Positions 34,992 to 47,476 of a stretch of 64,000 nucleotides of DNA are shown piece after piece. Each line of letters opens with the position of its first letter. Position 1 is the stretch's first letter. Location: positions 2,904,946 to 2,968,945 of the forward strand of contig CAJFCJ010000006.1 in NCBI GenBank assembly GCA_904063045.1. The letters are read 5' to 3'. The stretch is from Dimorphilus gyrociliatus (lineage: Eukaryota; Annelida; Polychaeta; Dinophilidae). The notes beneath the pieces were generated by a model. The model was given only the letters and a program-made list of their open reading frames with translations, did not search any database and was not told where the DNA came from. The translations under genes and the position numbers were made by a program.

Positions 34992-35535
34992 TTTCTCCTG
35001 ATTTTATTTTTATTGGGTGTAAACAAAATTCTTTCGCAAGGGTCAAGGACGAATAATATATTATCGCTCTCTATACTGCAATTTATCATTAATATCTAAA
35101 CAATTTAACGAATAACAGCTGTTCACATTGAAAATTTATTGCGAATATTTAAAGGACGAATTTTCTATTGCAATTTAAAGTTAATTTATCCTTTCACAAA
35201 TTAGTAAAACAGTCTCTTCATTCAATAAAGTAGTGAAACACCATTTAATCAAAAGTAAGAGTCTATTGTATACTTTATATATTTAAGTATAATAATAAAT
35301 TATTCAAGTAATATTTAAGAATAAATGAAATGAAGAGATAGATTATAAATATTCCTTAATAAATATTGTTCTAAGAGATCATTGAAATTCCATATTTTAC
35401 AATAAATATTCATTCAATAACTGTATTGACAACCGATTGTTTAAATGGAAAGGAACTTATGATAAAAATATTAGAAATAAATAAACCAGTCATTTATAAA
35501 TTACGTAATTACATGCCTCTTTTCATAATTTCTGC
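34992..35535. other. Intergenic region tetraspanin-A5
   Basis: 544 bp of AT-rich DNA with the tetraspanin promoter side and the A5 3' side. No gene or clear motif. Confidence 0.5.
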
Positions 35536-38228
35536 TTATTGAACTTTCACCAGGAAACCATATAAGAAGATTGCGCCACAATGATAAGTCATCCACTCTA
35601 GCTCGTCATTAGGTAACCTTAATAATATTAAAAAATAAAAAAGCAGTATTTTTTTTAATATGACAATAAAATATTTTCTAGAAACTACCTTGGATCGATA
35701 GCCGTAGTACCTAGATTCATAGTCTCTGGTCCTACGGTGTAAACATCAGGCTTTACTAGAACTTGGAAAGCTGTCTTAAATGTCTTATCTTTAAAGCTAA
35801 ATAATGACAATATATCTTTTATTTATCTTGATATTTGTATTTTACTAATGGATTTACCTGACTTGGTCGCAATAAAGTTCCGAATAAAATATCGAGGGGC
35901 TCAGAAACGTTTGATTTACATTAAATCCTTCTGGCTTATTATCCTCTGTAAAATGCCATTCTGGTGGTCTAATTTTTTTACCATCTAGGGTAGTATCACC
36001 AGGCTTTAAAAAATTACCATGCTGCAGAATGGGAACAATATTATTATAAGATGTTCCATGATACGCAATTTGCCATTTTTTTAAAGCATCAATTGACTTG
36101 TCTGCATGTCTTGAGGGAAGTTTCAAACCAAATTTAAACCAACCAATAGGAACAGGATACATCCTACTAGGTTCACCTTGCGACTTATAGTCACTTCCTC
36201 CCCGAGCTAAATGACAATTTCGGCAATGGCATCGATTAAATCTCGAATCAATGTAGGTTTTAACTAAATAAAGAAAATGACTCTCTGTTAACTATTCTAT
36301 TAATTAATTATTTACGTTCATTCACCGTCAATCTTTAAATAATCTCTTACAAAGCTAGTAACAATTTTCTCTATTTCGCATTTCTTCTTCTTTGCGGCTC
36401 CATTGGTAATTTCATGTATTCTTGCTTCACAAATTTTTGCAACATTTACGATCGATGGTTGATACTTAGACGAAAACTTCTTCAAAAATTCTTGTAATTC
36501 GCGATTTCTAATGTTGGAGTATACTTCATCAGTTAATAAACTCTTGTTATCCTTTGAAACACTAATCACGGTTTGTAAACATCTACTTAAACAATGCAAA
36601 GCCAACTCTATGTGATGAGCATGTTCCTGCACTTTATCTACTTTTTGAAATATCTTTAATAGGCTTTCTATAAGACATCCTTTAAGCAACGTTAAAGAAT
36701 TATTGTCACTTGTTAACGTTCCGGACAATAGGCTGAAAGCTACTCTAGGATAAATTATAATAAAACATTGATCGGTGTCATCTACTGCTGACTCTTTGTC
36801 GTATTTTGAAAGTTTGCATCCTACATATTTTGATGAATCCACAACTAGTTTAACAACTAAGCGAAGTGCTGAATCTGTGTTGTTATTAATAAACTCTCTG
36901 CATTGATTCTGTTGCAAGAAGAAGAAAATTTACCTTTCAAATCAAATGTAGCCTTTTCTTTTTCACTTAAAATATTCATCAGGCAAATTAAATTCAATAA
37001 TAAACAAGAATCTTTATCCTCTTTTTTATAAATCTCCATTAAAGATGATTTAAGATCTTCTCTATTCATGACATCTTGAATAGCAGATACTGAAGATATA
37101 TTCATTATTAAACCAAAGACTTTCCAACGACAGGAACGTAAATCCGTCTATAAAAGTGTAAAGTTATTTAATTAGTTTATTAACTTTTCTCAAAAAATTG
37201 GCTTTGCTTACAAATTGATTTACACGAAGAATGTTGTCCAGAATTCCTACGATAATATCTAGACAACCTCGGTTAACGATGGTTTTCGAAAACTTCCGAC
37301 TTTTTGATGTAAATCTCAAGAGAAATGATAAAATACTACTAAGTGGATTAGAAAGATTAGTTCTTTTACTCCTATATTGCAAGTATTTCAAGTAGTTAAT
37401 TAAGGATTCTGTCTCGTCGTAATCAATGATAAGATGTGTATACATTGAAGTAGTTAGAGTATCTGCAACTCTTGGAATGTTTGAAAACAACTTTAACTTT
37501 TCATTAATATAGTTTGTGGAAGAGAGAGATCTCACTTTCATTTTCTCCGCTAGCTCTTTCCATAGTGATGAATAGGTAGAAATATCACCGATGTCGTCAT
37601 TCGGTGAATTGTTACTATAAATCAGGGCCATGCTTACTTCACTGCCTTTTGATGAAATATTAACGGTTGGATAGAGGGGAACATTTCGAAAAATCCTTTC
37701 AAGACAAGTACAACACGAGCCATATTCAACAGAATCCGACCTAAAGCTTAAACACCCCGAGCGCATATCTAAAATCATATAAAAAAAGTCTGGAGCCTCA
37801 AAATCATCCGATATATCAGCAGGATAAGGCATTTTCCGGCCAGAGCCCCAAACGGCATTGTTTTTATTTAAGTCCCAACCAAATGAATTATTGTTTGATC
37901 CACAGAGCTGTTGTTGTTCTTCTCGATCAAGTTGGGCATCTTTAGTCGAAAAGCCAACTATACAAATTTTTCCCCTCTTTTTTACTGGACTGTTTACTTC
38001 AAAAATATGGATACCTGACGTAAAACCTTGGTTGCCTTTTGCTAAATTAGACTTATCCGAGTAATTTTCTTTATATATTGTCAAATTATTATTTTTCAGT
38101 AATAAATCATTGGAACTTTCAGATGCATTCCATTTAAATCGTGTTCTTTTCTTGACAAATTCTAAAAAGTTCTTTGTAGCCTCTTCTCCCTCATCAATCG
38201 ATATCTTTGCAGGTTGAGCTATTGCCAT
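35536..38228 (-). CDS. Array gene A5: full-length SPRY-ARM-CxCxxCH-ART-like protein
   Basis: Six exons: 38228-37212, 37147-36934, 36895-36326, 36263-35858, 35796-35689 and 35617-35536, giving 798 residues. The first ATG gives MAIAQPAK; the frame is open further upstream but only from a GTG, so an upstream coding exon is possible. There is no MG- motif. The SPRY domain contains FKWNASESSNDL, GFTSGIHIFEVNSPVKKRG, FGWDLNKNNAVWG and PLYPTVNI. The ARM-like region has one longer exon (570 bp, against about 480 elsewhere). The C-terminal part has CHCRNCH, PVPIGWFKFGL, WQIAYHGT (family WHRA changed to WQIA, HGT kept), KPGD, FLSPSIFYSELY, AFQVLVKP and NDELEW. The acceptor of exon 3 was chosen because only it keeps the frame. 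Confidence 0.84.
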
Positions 38229-39758
38229 TTGTAAATGATTTTCGTTCTTTAACACACCTTATTTCAATACAAAAAGTATTCAATATATCTAATGAACTTG
38301 TAAAGAATACGATCAGTAAATGACAAAATGATCAAATTGAAAAAATTACAAATAAGCAAAGGTGAAGTGGCTACTTTCGATATCAAAAGTAATCAGTGAA
38401 TAAGTAACCAGTCTAATAGTGTAAGGTAAATATCGAATGACCTATTTAAAAGTACTTGATACGAAAAAAAAATGATGACCAAAGTAGAAAAAAATCTCTA
38501 AGTCATCTACATTTATTGCGTGATATATTTACATTTTCATTTCTCTTCTCTTCCCTCCAGTATACTTAGCTTAATTAGTCATATTTTATATAACCTACTT
38601 ATGGTTATAATATACAGTATACAGATGACTTACATTTTAATTTCTATAAGAGTTAAAAGATCTTAATCTACTTAAAATTATCACGTAAAAATTCTATTTA
38701 TTATTTTGCATTGAATTAGATTTTCTAGTAAAGAATTTGCGAGAAAAAAAACACCTTTTAACTCTAAAAAGACCTTTTAATTCGTTATTCTGAAATACTA
38801 CAAATATGTATAACATTTTCTACGAAATTTATAATTACTTTCCTCTCTCTTTGATGATTAAAAGAAATAGAAAAAAAATAATAAAAAAAAGTGCTAAAAT
38901 AAAATACTTTGACCTAAATGTAACAGAAATTTTTTGTACTTCTTTCGTTAGACGACACTATTAAGGAGGAGTTTTTACAAATAGAATGTTTAATTATTTA
39001 CTTAGAAGTGAAAACATTCTTTTTTAAAACAATAATAATAATAACAAAATATTTCAATCCTTTTTTTGTTTACGTTGTTTGCTTTAAAGAGACAAAAAAT
39101 GCATCTTTATTTGTTAAACAGCGTTAGTGTAAAATATTTTTTATTAGTTTTTTTGTTTTTTTAAAAAAACAAAAAGATTCTTTTTTTCGAATGACTAAAC
39201 AACTATGAAAAAACATTCTCGGTTTATTTTCATAAAATGCTTTGTAAACAAAAAATTATCATTTGTATATATATATTAGTATATATATAGAAAATATATA
39301 TAGAAAATGTGATGAAAGATGAAAGGGGTGAGAATATCAGCCTTGGTGTTTTATTCATTATTTTTAATGTCTAAAAGGTTAATATCTTATATTTAATCTG
39401 CACTCTTAACTAAATCATACTATTTTTTATTTTTATTCGAGGATGAATTTAAAGAAAAAAAGACGTTATTTTAATTAAGGTACAGCGATCTTTCTAAATA
39501 TAACGCTATTATATCTTTATTAAGTACAATGACTTTAGCGAATCCTTTATATCACAAAGAATGGCAGAAATAGAACATTGAAATTTTTTTTTACTTAAAT
39601 TTATTAATTAATTCGATCTCTGCACTTCTACTATGCATGCAAAAAACACACTTTTTTTCTTTTTGACATTGTAATTTGACCTCGAGGATTTTCACTCGTA
39701 GGGTATAAATTATAGACCATCATAAGCATATTACTCATTTGAATCAGAAGTTTGAAAG
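38229..39758. other. Intergenic region between head-to-head A5 and A6
   Basis: About 1.5 kb without a SPRY-coding frame on either strand; AT-rich, with poly-T/poly-A tracts around 39140-39190 and a TA run near 39270-39300. A TATAAAT sequence near 39704 lies about 55 bp before the A6 start codon and may be its TATA box. Confidence 0.5.
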
Positions 39759-40983
39759 ATGCAACATACGGCTATATACGAGGATATTTCTTTCACTCTA
39801 CAGGAAATTCTTGTATCTTTGGATACACTTGTTGACTGTCCAAAGAATGGTAGTTGGATGATTAAGAATGGGCTTGTTGAAGTATTAATTGGTATTTTAA
39901 GAACGCTGTCAACTAGCGAAACAATTTTCCATTTAACAATGGTCATCTTAAATAAACTGCTACATCAGGATCAAAATAAAGACGATGACCAGTATTTTCT
40001 CGAAATCGATTCCGAAAAGTTATTAGATACTTTGGAGATACTTAAGGAAAAAGAAAATCTCTCTTTTTTAACTTCCGCCGAAATTTGCTTAAATAAGATA
40101 CTTTTGTTAAGAAATGAAAATATCTTTTTGGATTGTCTCCTTGAAGAGAGATGTTATAGATTTTTAAGAGAAGTTTTACATATTGATGGTAACTTTTCAT
40201 TTATTTCTTTTTTTTTATTGTATGTCATTGTCACATGATTTTGTTTTTTTTTTATAGAAGATGCTTACCTGGATCCTAGATACAATAAATGCTATTGTAC
40301 TCGTTGCCATGCACAAAGACAATTAGACGATTACGATGAAAGGGGTAATCCTCCTAGAACTTATGCCGTACCTACTGGATGGTATAGATTTGCTTTAAAA
40401 ACTCCACCCTTTGCTGCAGGTGAATGTGCTTTTGATAACTGGCATAGAGCATATCACGGTACAAGACCAGAGTACATTCCAGAAATATTACGTCACGGCT
40501 GCCTCTTGATGCCTGGAGATATAACGTCCAGAGGTGATGTGCTGAAAGAAATTGAAGAAAACCGACACGACGAAAATCAACCCGAAAACTTTAATTCAAA
40601 ACAAATCTTTGTATCTCCTACAATTAAATACTCGGATTTCTACGCTAACGGAACAAAGTAAAATCATTAAGTTTAATTAATATTAATTTATTCACATATT
40701 ATAATTTACGCAACGAATATTCAACAGATGGAATAATTTTACTGTAAAAGTTGCTTTTCAAGTTCTTATCAAGCCAAACTCTTACAGAACGGGCAGAGAA
40801 ACTATCGGTCTAGAAGATCAAATTGATCCAAAGTAATTACTTGATAAATATTCTAATTAATTAGTTAATTAATTAATTACATAAATTATGATATTTTGTA
40901 GATTTTCAAATAATGAAGTTGAATGGTTTACAAATCGTCGGGCATCTATTATTTTATATGGACTTTTAATTAAAATGGATTAA
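39759..40983 (+). CDS. Array gene A6: SPRY-less ARM + CxCxxCH + ART-like protein
   Basis: Four exons: 39759-40188, 40258-40657, 40728-40832 and 40902-40983, giving 338 residues from MQHTAIYEDIS. The first exon matches the second half of the ARM-like exon of full-length paralogs (LQEILVSLDTLVDCPKNGSW, LDCLLEERCYRFLREVL). Then follow CYCTRCH, AVPTGWYRFAL, WHRAYHGT, MPGD, FVSPTIKYSDFY, AFQVLIKP and NNEVEW. Exon 2 (400 bp) and exon 3 (105 bp) have exactly the lengths seen in A3/A4. No SPRY or N-terminal exon is found in the 1.5 kb upstream, and a TATA-like element lies close to the ATG. It is therefore either a genuine short gene or a 5'-truncated copy; the open frame and intact triad favour the former. 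Confidence 0.78.
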
Positions 40984-41706
40984 ACTTCCTCTACTTAAAA
41001 AACATTACCTTGGCTATAAAGCAAATATAGAATACAAATTTTCCATTTCTTTCCTTCTTATCCCAACTATAAATAGAATAGAAGAAGATAATTTATGAAA
41101 CAAAAAATACCGTGTGGGTGGAAACATAATAGTTTTGATTGTGTGATGAAATTGAAACAATAATGCTTGTTTTTTCTTCTTTTTCTTTTTTACTGGTTTA
41201 ATACTGTCTATATAGATTTTATAATGTTCTATATATAGTTTAATTGAATAACTTATATACTCTTTATATGATTACACTTGTAAAATATACTGTAAATGTA
41301 TATATATATACATATACAGCATATATATATATATTTCTATTTATACTAAAATCATTGTTAGTTATGTTTTATATTTAAATAAAATTGTAAAATATGAAAA
41401 TGAAAGTAGATTAAAGAGTGAATTTGATTTATTGCTTATTGTTCTTTACGAGGATAATCATTGGTTAAATATTTTCAAATTAGGAGGCCTATAAGACTAT
41501 TTTTGTAGGGAATAGCAGTTAAAAATATATTGTATTTCAACCTTTAATATAAAATTAGACTTAGGAAAGCCAAAAATTTATAATGACGTAGAAAGTCTCC
41601 AGAAAAACACAATGTACGTCACAATTTGATGCAAAATTAAATCGCCTTTTGTGGCTGAATCATAGATTATAGATTTTAAAGAATAATAATAAAAAAAGAC
41701 CATAAT
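40984..41706. other. Intergenic region A6-A7
   Basis: 723 bp, AT-rich, with a TA run at about 41300-41335. A6 3' side and A7 promoter; no gene seen. Confidence 0.5.
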
Positions 41707-44366
41707 ATGGGTCTTTCTACCAGTAAAAAGAAGAAGTTGCATCATACAAATACAAATGATGATTTACCTGAAGTGACCGAAAGTAAAGAGGATAATAATT
41801 CTAAATTATCAACAAGTCAGACCTTTTTCAAGTGGGATATTAATAGCTGCTCAAAAAATTTGGTTATAAGTGATGATTTTTCTACAATCAGTAAACCATT
41901 TAAAACAGGAACAATCGACTCTGTCCGAAGTAAATTTGGATATAATTCAGGTCGTCACGTCTACAGAGTAAATTGGCCAATTGATCGACGAGGAGAAGAT
42001 ATTGCTGTAATAGGATTCTCCACCAAACACCTACCTCTTCAATCTGTTTGTGGAAGTAGTGAAAAATCATTCGGCTTGAATTTAATAGACAATTCGATAA
42101 TATTTAATAATGCTAAAACGAATACAAACGCCGATGAGGAAGTACCCGATACCTTTATTGTCATTTTAGATCTAATCGATGATTGGTGGATTATCAAGAT
42201 GGATAATAAATATATTAAAATTTCATTAAAAGAATTGAAAAATGTTATTGAAAAGGAGAATAATAAATTATATTTAACAACTAGTATGACGAAAGATGGT
42301 GGAAGAGTAAATGTTAACATTGACTGGAGAAATCCATCTATTCTATTAGAAGATGACTCACCGCACATACTAGATTCAATATCAATGAAATACGTCTTTG
42401 ATGTTTCAATTCAAGAATCTTGGCTAACATCAAAAAGTATTTTAAAGCAACTGATCTTAAACGATGGAGATAAGATTAAATCTATAATTATCCAAAGTAT
42501 TAATCTCTTTAAGCTTTATCCAAATATGCTTGAATCATCAATTGCAATCTATAGTGCCGACGATAGTATTAAAATAATATTAAGGTATTACGAATTATTG
42601 TCAAGGAATTTGGAAGATGAAAAAGTACATGCATGCTTCAAATGGATGACAGTCTTCCTATTTTTTCTTACAAATACAAATTCAACTAATAGCTTTTTAG
42701 CGGAAGAGAATGGAATATTGAAAATAATTGGAAAAGTTCTTAAAATGTTTCAGAATAAAAAAAATCCAGTAAGTTGAGTCAAATTTGCAGTTTATTGTTT
42801 AAATAAATGATCTTTATTTCTTCTTACGTAGAAGCCATTTTTATTAATCAAGCTATTATTAAATTTATCCAAACCTATACAAATGAGAGAAAAGATAAGG
42901 CAAAGCAGAGTTTATGATATAATTTCGTGGTTTAGCGATAACGACGACGTCGAATCCTATAAAATGTATGCAACAATGATAAAAGCAAGAGTAATGAATA
43001 GTACCGAAAGAAGTCACTGGAATATAGATGGTATAATATATTCTAATACATCATGAATATTCAAAATGCTTAATTTACGTTACAGAAACAATTTTACAAA
43101 GTTTAACTATATCAATAAAACTTCGAGACGAGAATGGTAATATCGACTTTAAAGAGATGACTCTCAATTTATACGAAGTTTTAGATTGTATCAGTCTGAT
43201 TTGCGAAAATTCGGATAATGGAAAATACTTTCTTCGTAACGGGGTCACGTACGAACTAATTGATATTATAAGTATTCAATCAACTCATACTTTAACAGCT
43301 GAAAAAGCTGTTCATTGCTTAAATCAGCTATTTAATCAAATAAAGAAAAGATTAGAAAATGGTAATCTATCCGATATAGATGATATTGCATTTCTGTTCA
43401 AATCCGATAGATTAAATATGATTCTTCATAACTTACTTGGAAAAAGCAGCGATGTTGACCTACATAAACAAATAAAAACGTGTTTGATAGAAATTCAAGA
43501 TATCGCAAAAATTTGCTCAAATCACAATTGCTTTTATAAGAATTTATGCAGAAAATTCATAATCAATAACTTGAAAATAAACGGTCAGTTTCTATATTCA
43601 AAACAAACAGCTAGTAATGAGTTAACTATTATAATTGTTTCAATATTTCTAGATGCTTTCTTAGAGCCTGCCTATGACATGTGCTACTGTAAATTCTGCT
43701 TTACATTAAGAGGTGATAAGGAATACTACGCTCGAGGATATCCAGAATCTACATATGCGTTACCTATAGGATGGTATAGAATTGGATTGAAGTTACCACC
43801 TCGGGCAAAAGTTGAAAATGCTTTTGAGAAATGGCATAGAGCATTTCATGGAACCAGAGTTGAGAATATACTTAAAATATTACAGCACGGTGATCTGTTA
43901 ATGCCCGGAGATATTACCGCCGAAGGGCAACAGTTGAAAGAATTAGATGGACATTTTAATCTTGATTATAAACCTGAAGGATTCGATACACGTCAAGTTT
44001 TTGTTTCTCCAACCATTCGTTATGCTGGTCTTAACGTTTATTCATATAAGCAAAAGTAAGTATAATTGAAAGATTAAATGTTTTAAATTAACAACAATAT
44101 TTATTAATAAGATGGAAAGACTTCAATGTAAAAGTAGCATTTCAAGTATTAATTAAACCAGGTACGTATAAAATTGGTAAAGAAACAATTGGAACAAGCG
44201 AAAGAATCGATCAAAGGTAAATAGAATTCACTTTTAATAATCGTTTAAATCTAATAACAATCTTCTTAGAATATCTAACGATGAAATTGAATGGTCAACA
44301 AAAAGGAGAGGAGTAATAATACCATACGGACTTTTAATTAAAGTTACAAAAGAGAATTTATCATAA
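41707..44366 (+). CDS. Array gene A7: acylated SPRY-ARM-ART-like protein, plus strand
   Basis: Six exons: 41707-42768, 42832-43030, 43086-43583, 43653-44055, 44112-44216 and 44270-44366, giving 787 residues. It starts MGLSTSKKKK, a myristoylation motif followed by lysines, as in Src-type membrane anchors. The SPRY domain is the most diverged in the array: GRHVYRVNWPIDRRG and VPDTFIVILDL are kept, but GWD reads GLN. The ARM-like region ends NCFYKNLCRKFIINNL. The cysteine cluster is CYCKFCF (final His changed to Phe). ALPIGWYRIGL, WHRAFHGT, MPGD, FVSPTIRYAG, AFQVLIKP and NDEIEW keep the putative triad. The 69-bp intron 43584-43652 is a multiple of three and has no stop, so its retention would insert 23 residues in frame. 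Splicing is preferred because it restores the phase and boundary seen in all paralogs. Confidence 0.86.
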
Positions 44367-44914
44367 AAAGAACAGTTATTATTCTTTTAATATATAATTG
44401 TTTTTATAAATAGATAGTAAAAGCTGGTTTTTTTATATTTGATTAACGTTTTACCTGATTTATCTTCGTTTAATTGTTATTAAATGAATAAAAAATGCTT
44501 TAATTATAATTTACGATATTTGAAATAATCCATGATTAAAGACCTTTAGCGGATACATTTATGTATTCCATAGTAACTTGACTTTCATTAGGCATGCAGC
44601 CGGATGCAAAGTTAACTTTTTGATGAATTTTTATTCCAAGATTTTCTAAGCACACTCTATGACATTTATCATTGGCGATAAAAGATAAATATCATCCTTT
44701 AGTCAAATCTAGAATCATGTAAAAATCCTCATTGACTAATCCAATTAATTACTAATCGTTGAATAACTCTTTAAATATCTAAAATATTCAATTTTTATCA
44801 ATACATATGATTACTTGTTCACTGAAATGTATATAAGCCTATTTATTTCAAAATTATAACAATAACCATAAAAAATATAGCGTTCCTTTTGCGTTACTTC
44901 TTATTCTTTTTTTT
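44367..44914. other. Intergenic region A7-A8 holding the SPRY relic
   Basis: 548 bp between convergent stop codons. Apart from the SPRY relic at 44536-44738 nothing is seen; no ART-like or cysteine-cluster exons for A8 can be found here. Confidence 0.6.
44536..44738 (-). pseudogene. Relic of an array-family SPRY domain
   Basis: One minus-strand frame reads LVNEDFYMILDLTKG, a TGA stop, then YLSFIANDKCHRVCLENLGI and NESQVTMEYI. This matches the second half of the SPRY domain of A4 (ENFYMILDLDKGILAF, then GIKLYP and SEVTVVEI). No flanking SPRY or ARM exons remain. It is a decayed fragment of a lost family member, lying just downstream of A8, which itself lacks its C-terminal exons. Confidence 0.8.
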
Positions 44915-46965
44915 TTATAAATCATACATATTTATTTTTTGTTTTAACAATAAATTTGAATATTCATTAAGTTCATTTTGGCACTTTTTCGCTAAAGTAG
45001 CATAATTAATTGTTCCAGTTTCTGAAATTTTCTTCAACATTTTCTTTAATGTATCTTCCTCAATTAATTTTTTAACTTTTTTTCCATCTTTGATCAATTG
45101 AATAGCGTCTGCTAAAGATTTTTCAAGGATATCTAAAATTAATCTCATAAGATCATCCTCTTGTAAAGTTTTTTTCAAGCAGATTGCTAATTCATCAATT
45201 ATTGATGACATTACAAAAAACATCCCATATTCATAATTATGTTGCAATATATTACATAATTGCAGGATATCTTTTACATGAAAGGAAACTGTACTGAGTA
45301 GAGTATTTCCGGTTGTTGAAGAATTTTTCAGCAATTTCATGATTAAAGTCAGCATCGTATCTTGAAAAGAATGAAAAAGTTTTGTTATAAACTAATTAAA
45401 AATTATTGTGTACCTTCAACTTTTAAAGAATTGAGATCGTGAAAACTCAATAGATTAGACAGAGACATTACACTAAGAAATGGAATTATCTGATATTCTT
45501 CATGCATATTAATGTATCTTAAAAGGTATTTTATTAATTTACTATCCTTAATCTCTTTACTAATAAATGATACTTTTGAAAAACTATAGATAATTGCCAA
45601 ACAACTTGTCTGTAATCTTAATTCAAGCTGAAGAAGAAACGATTATTGGATTAAAATCAATTAGACAACTTTAGCTAAAACAAACTCTTGAAAATTGGTC
45701 TTTTTCAATGAATGTTTCCAAAATATCCTCAATGATTTCAACGTATCCCAAATGGAAGAATGCCGATGAATAGAGGGAGTTATTATATGATGTATTTTGA
45801 ACAAAATGACAAATGGTTAAAAAACAATTTATAGCACAATTTAAATGAATTCTTCTCCACAGAAGTTTGTGATAATTGACAATTGATTTCATATCATTAA
45901 ATTCTATCATAAGTCTCAAGTAGATTAAATACATTCGTTGATCATTTTGAAAAGTTTGGCAGACGCTTGTTAAACTTAGAAAAAATTCGGATATTTCGTA
46001 AATATCTTTTAAATTGGAATTGATCATTAAACTATTAATATCTTTCCATTGACTTTCATTGCTAAATAGTGGAACGGTTGATTGATTATGATGAAATATG
46101 TAAGGAAGTATATTCTGGGAAAAAGAATTTAGATTTTCAACAGTTACTGTACTTTTCTGAGAATAGAGTGCAGCTGTAAGATATAGAGATTGTATTTGCT
46201 CTGAAAATATGTCATTTAAACCTCCAAAACATATAGATATCTCATCATCAAATTCAAAAGCTAGAATGCCCGAATATAAATCCAAAATTACTAAGAATTC
46301 ATCCTGCACTGCAAAGTTTGAGTCTCTATTGCTCGGAAAATAACGTACATTCTTCTCATTATATACTGCAGTATTATTAACGATATCCCATCCGCATGAA
46401 AAACTATCATCAGGAATATCCGAATTACGCAGAGTTTCGTCAGATGGAATAGATAATGATGATGAATTTCCAGACGAAATTCCAATAATTGCCGATACTT
46501 TTCCCCTGTTATTTTTTGGCCACTTAACTTTGAAAAAGTTTAAGCAAGTTTTAAATTCTTTGACGCTTCTAACAATGTCGTAGGAAGGTGTATTTTCTGC
46601 CTTAGTTACTGTTGAACCATTTGAAGATATGTTCAAATTTTCAGAACATTGACTGTTATCCCATTTAAAAGCATCTGTACACGTGAACCGATATACTGCA
46701 TTTTCGTTATCGGATAATGATATATTATCGCTTACATCGTTCAATAATAAGTCATGGAGTAATGAATCAGTACTATCAACTTTAACAAGAGAACACTGCC
46801 GATCAATATCTTTAAGTTTAAAGAAAAACAGAATTGAACAAATATACATACAGTATATTAATATATTAGCTAAATAATTAGTAAGTTATTTAGTCAAGAA
46901 AATATACCTCTTTCTTCTACATTGCCATTGATAATTGTAGAAGATACGCTGGAAGAGCAACCCAT
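44915..46965 (-). CDS. Array gene A8: dual-acylated SPRY-ARM protein lacking the ART part
   Basis: Four exons: 46965-46908, 46809-45686, 45627-45414 and 45360-44915, giving 613 residues. A separate small first exon encodes MGCSSSVSST, a classical myristoylation plus palmitoylation signal. The SPRY domain follows (FKWDNSQCSENL, LNFFKVKWPKNNRG, CGWDIVNN, VQDEFLVILDLYSGILAF), then ARM-like helices (IIYSFSKVSFISKEI). The 214-bp exon 3 has the same length as in A4 and A5. The chain stops at LLLKQKINMYDL, where relatives continue into the cysteine cluster and ART-like domain; none of those exons exist downstream. I infer a membrane-bound binding protein without catalytic output, or a decoy/regulator of its neighbours. 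Confidence 0.82.
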
Positions 46966-47476
46966 GAAAATATCTAGTTGAACAGATTAATTAGGCTTTA
47001 ATTCCAGCTCTAAAAGGTAAAAATAATAATAATTACCTATAAGTCAACTGTCTTGAACGATTGACCATCAACCTTCAAACATCAAACAAATCTCCTTCAA
47101 TTTCTTGTACGGTCTCTAATTTGAAGATACAAAATTCCCTACTAAACTCAGTTTTCTATTTTCGTTTAAATATTCAATCCTATAATGCATGACTCATGAT
47201 AATATTGAAAAAAGATATATAATTCTTTATATCTCGACTTCCTCAATCGCAGAAGATTTATTTATTGATTTACTGATTTATTGATCTAAAATATTTAAAT
47301 ATTTAGGTTGTTTAATCAAATTTTAATGGGAATACTTTGTTGATTTAATACACGTATTTTTATTATTTTAACAATTATGAATTATTAACAGTCTTGGAAA
47401 AGTAGTAGTATTAAATTAGATATTTAAAACTATAACAGATTATCAACTATAAAAGTCTAAGAAACTATTAGATAGG
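46966..47476. other. Intergenic region A8-A9
   Basis: 511 bp, AT-rich. A8 promoter side and A9 3' side; no gene seen. Confidence 0.5.

Noticed and set aside
38229-38255. N-terminal extension of A5 from an upstream codon
   Set aside because: The upstream codon is GTG, not ATG; the first ATG of the frame is at 38228.
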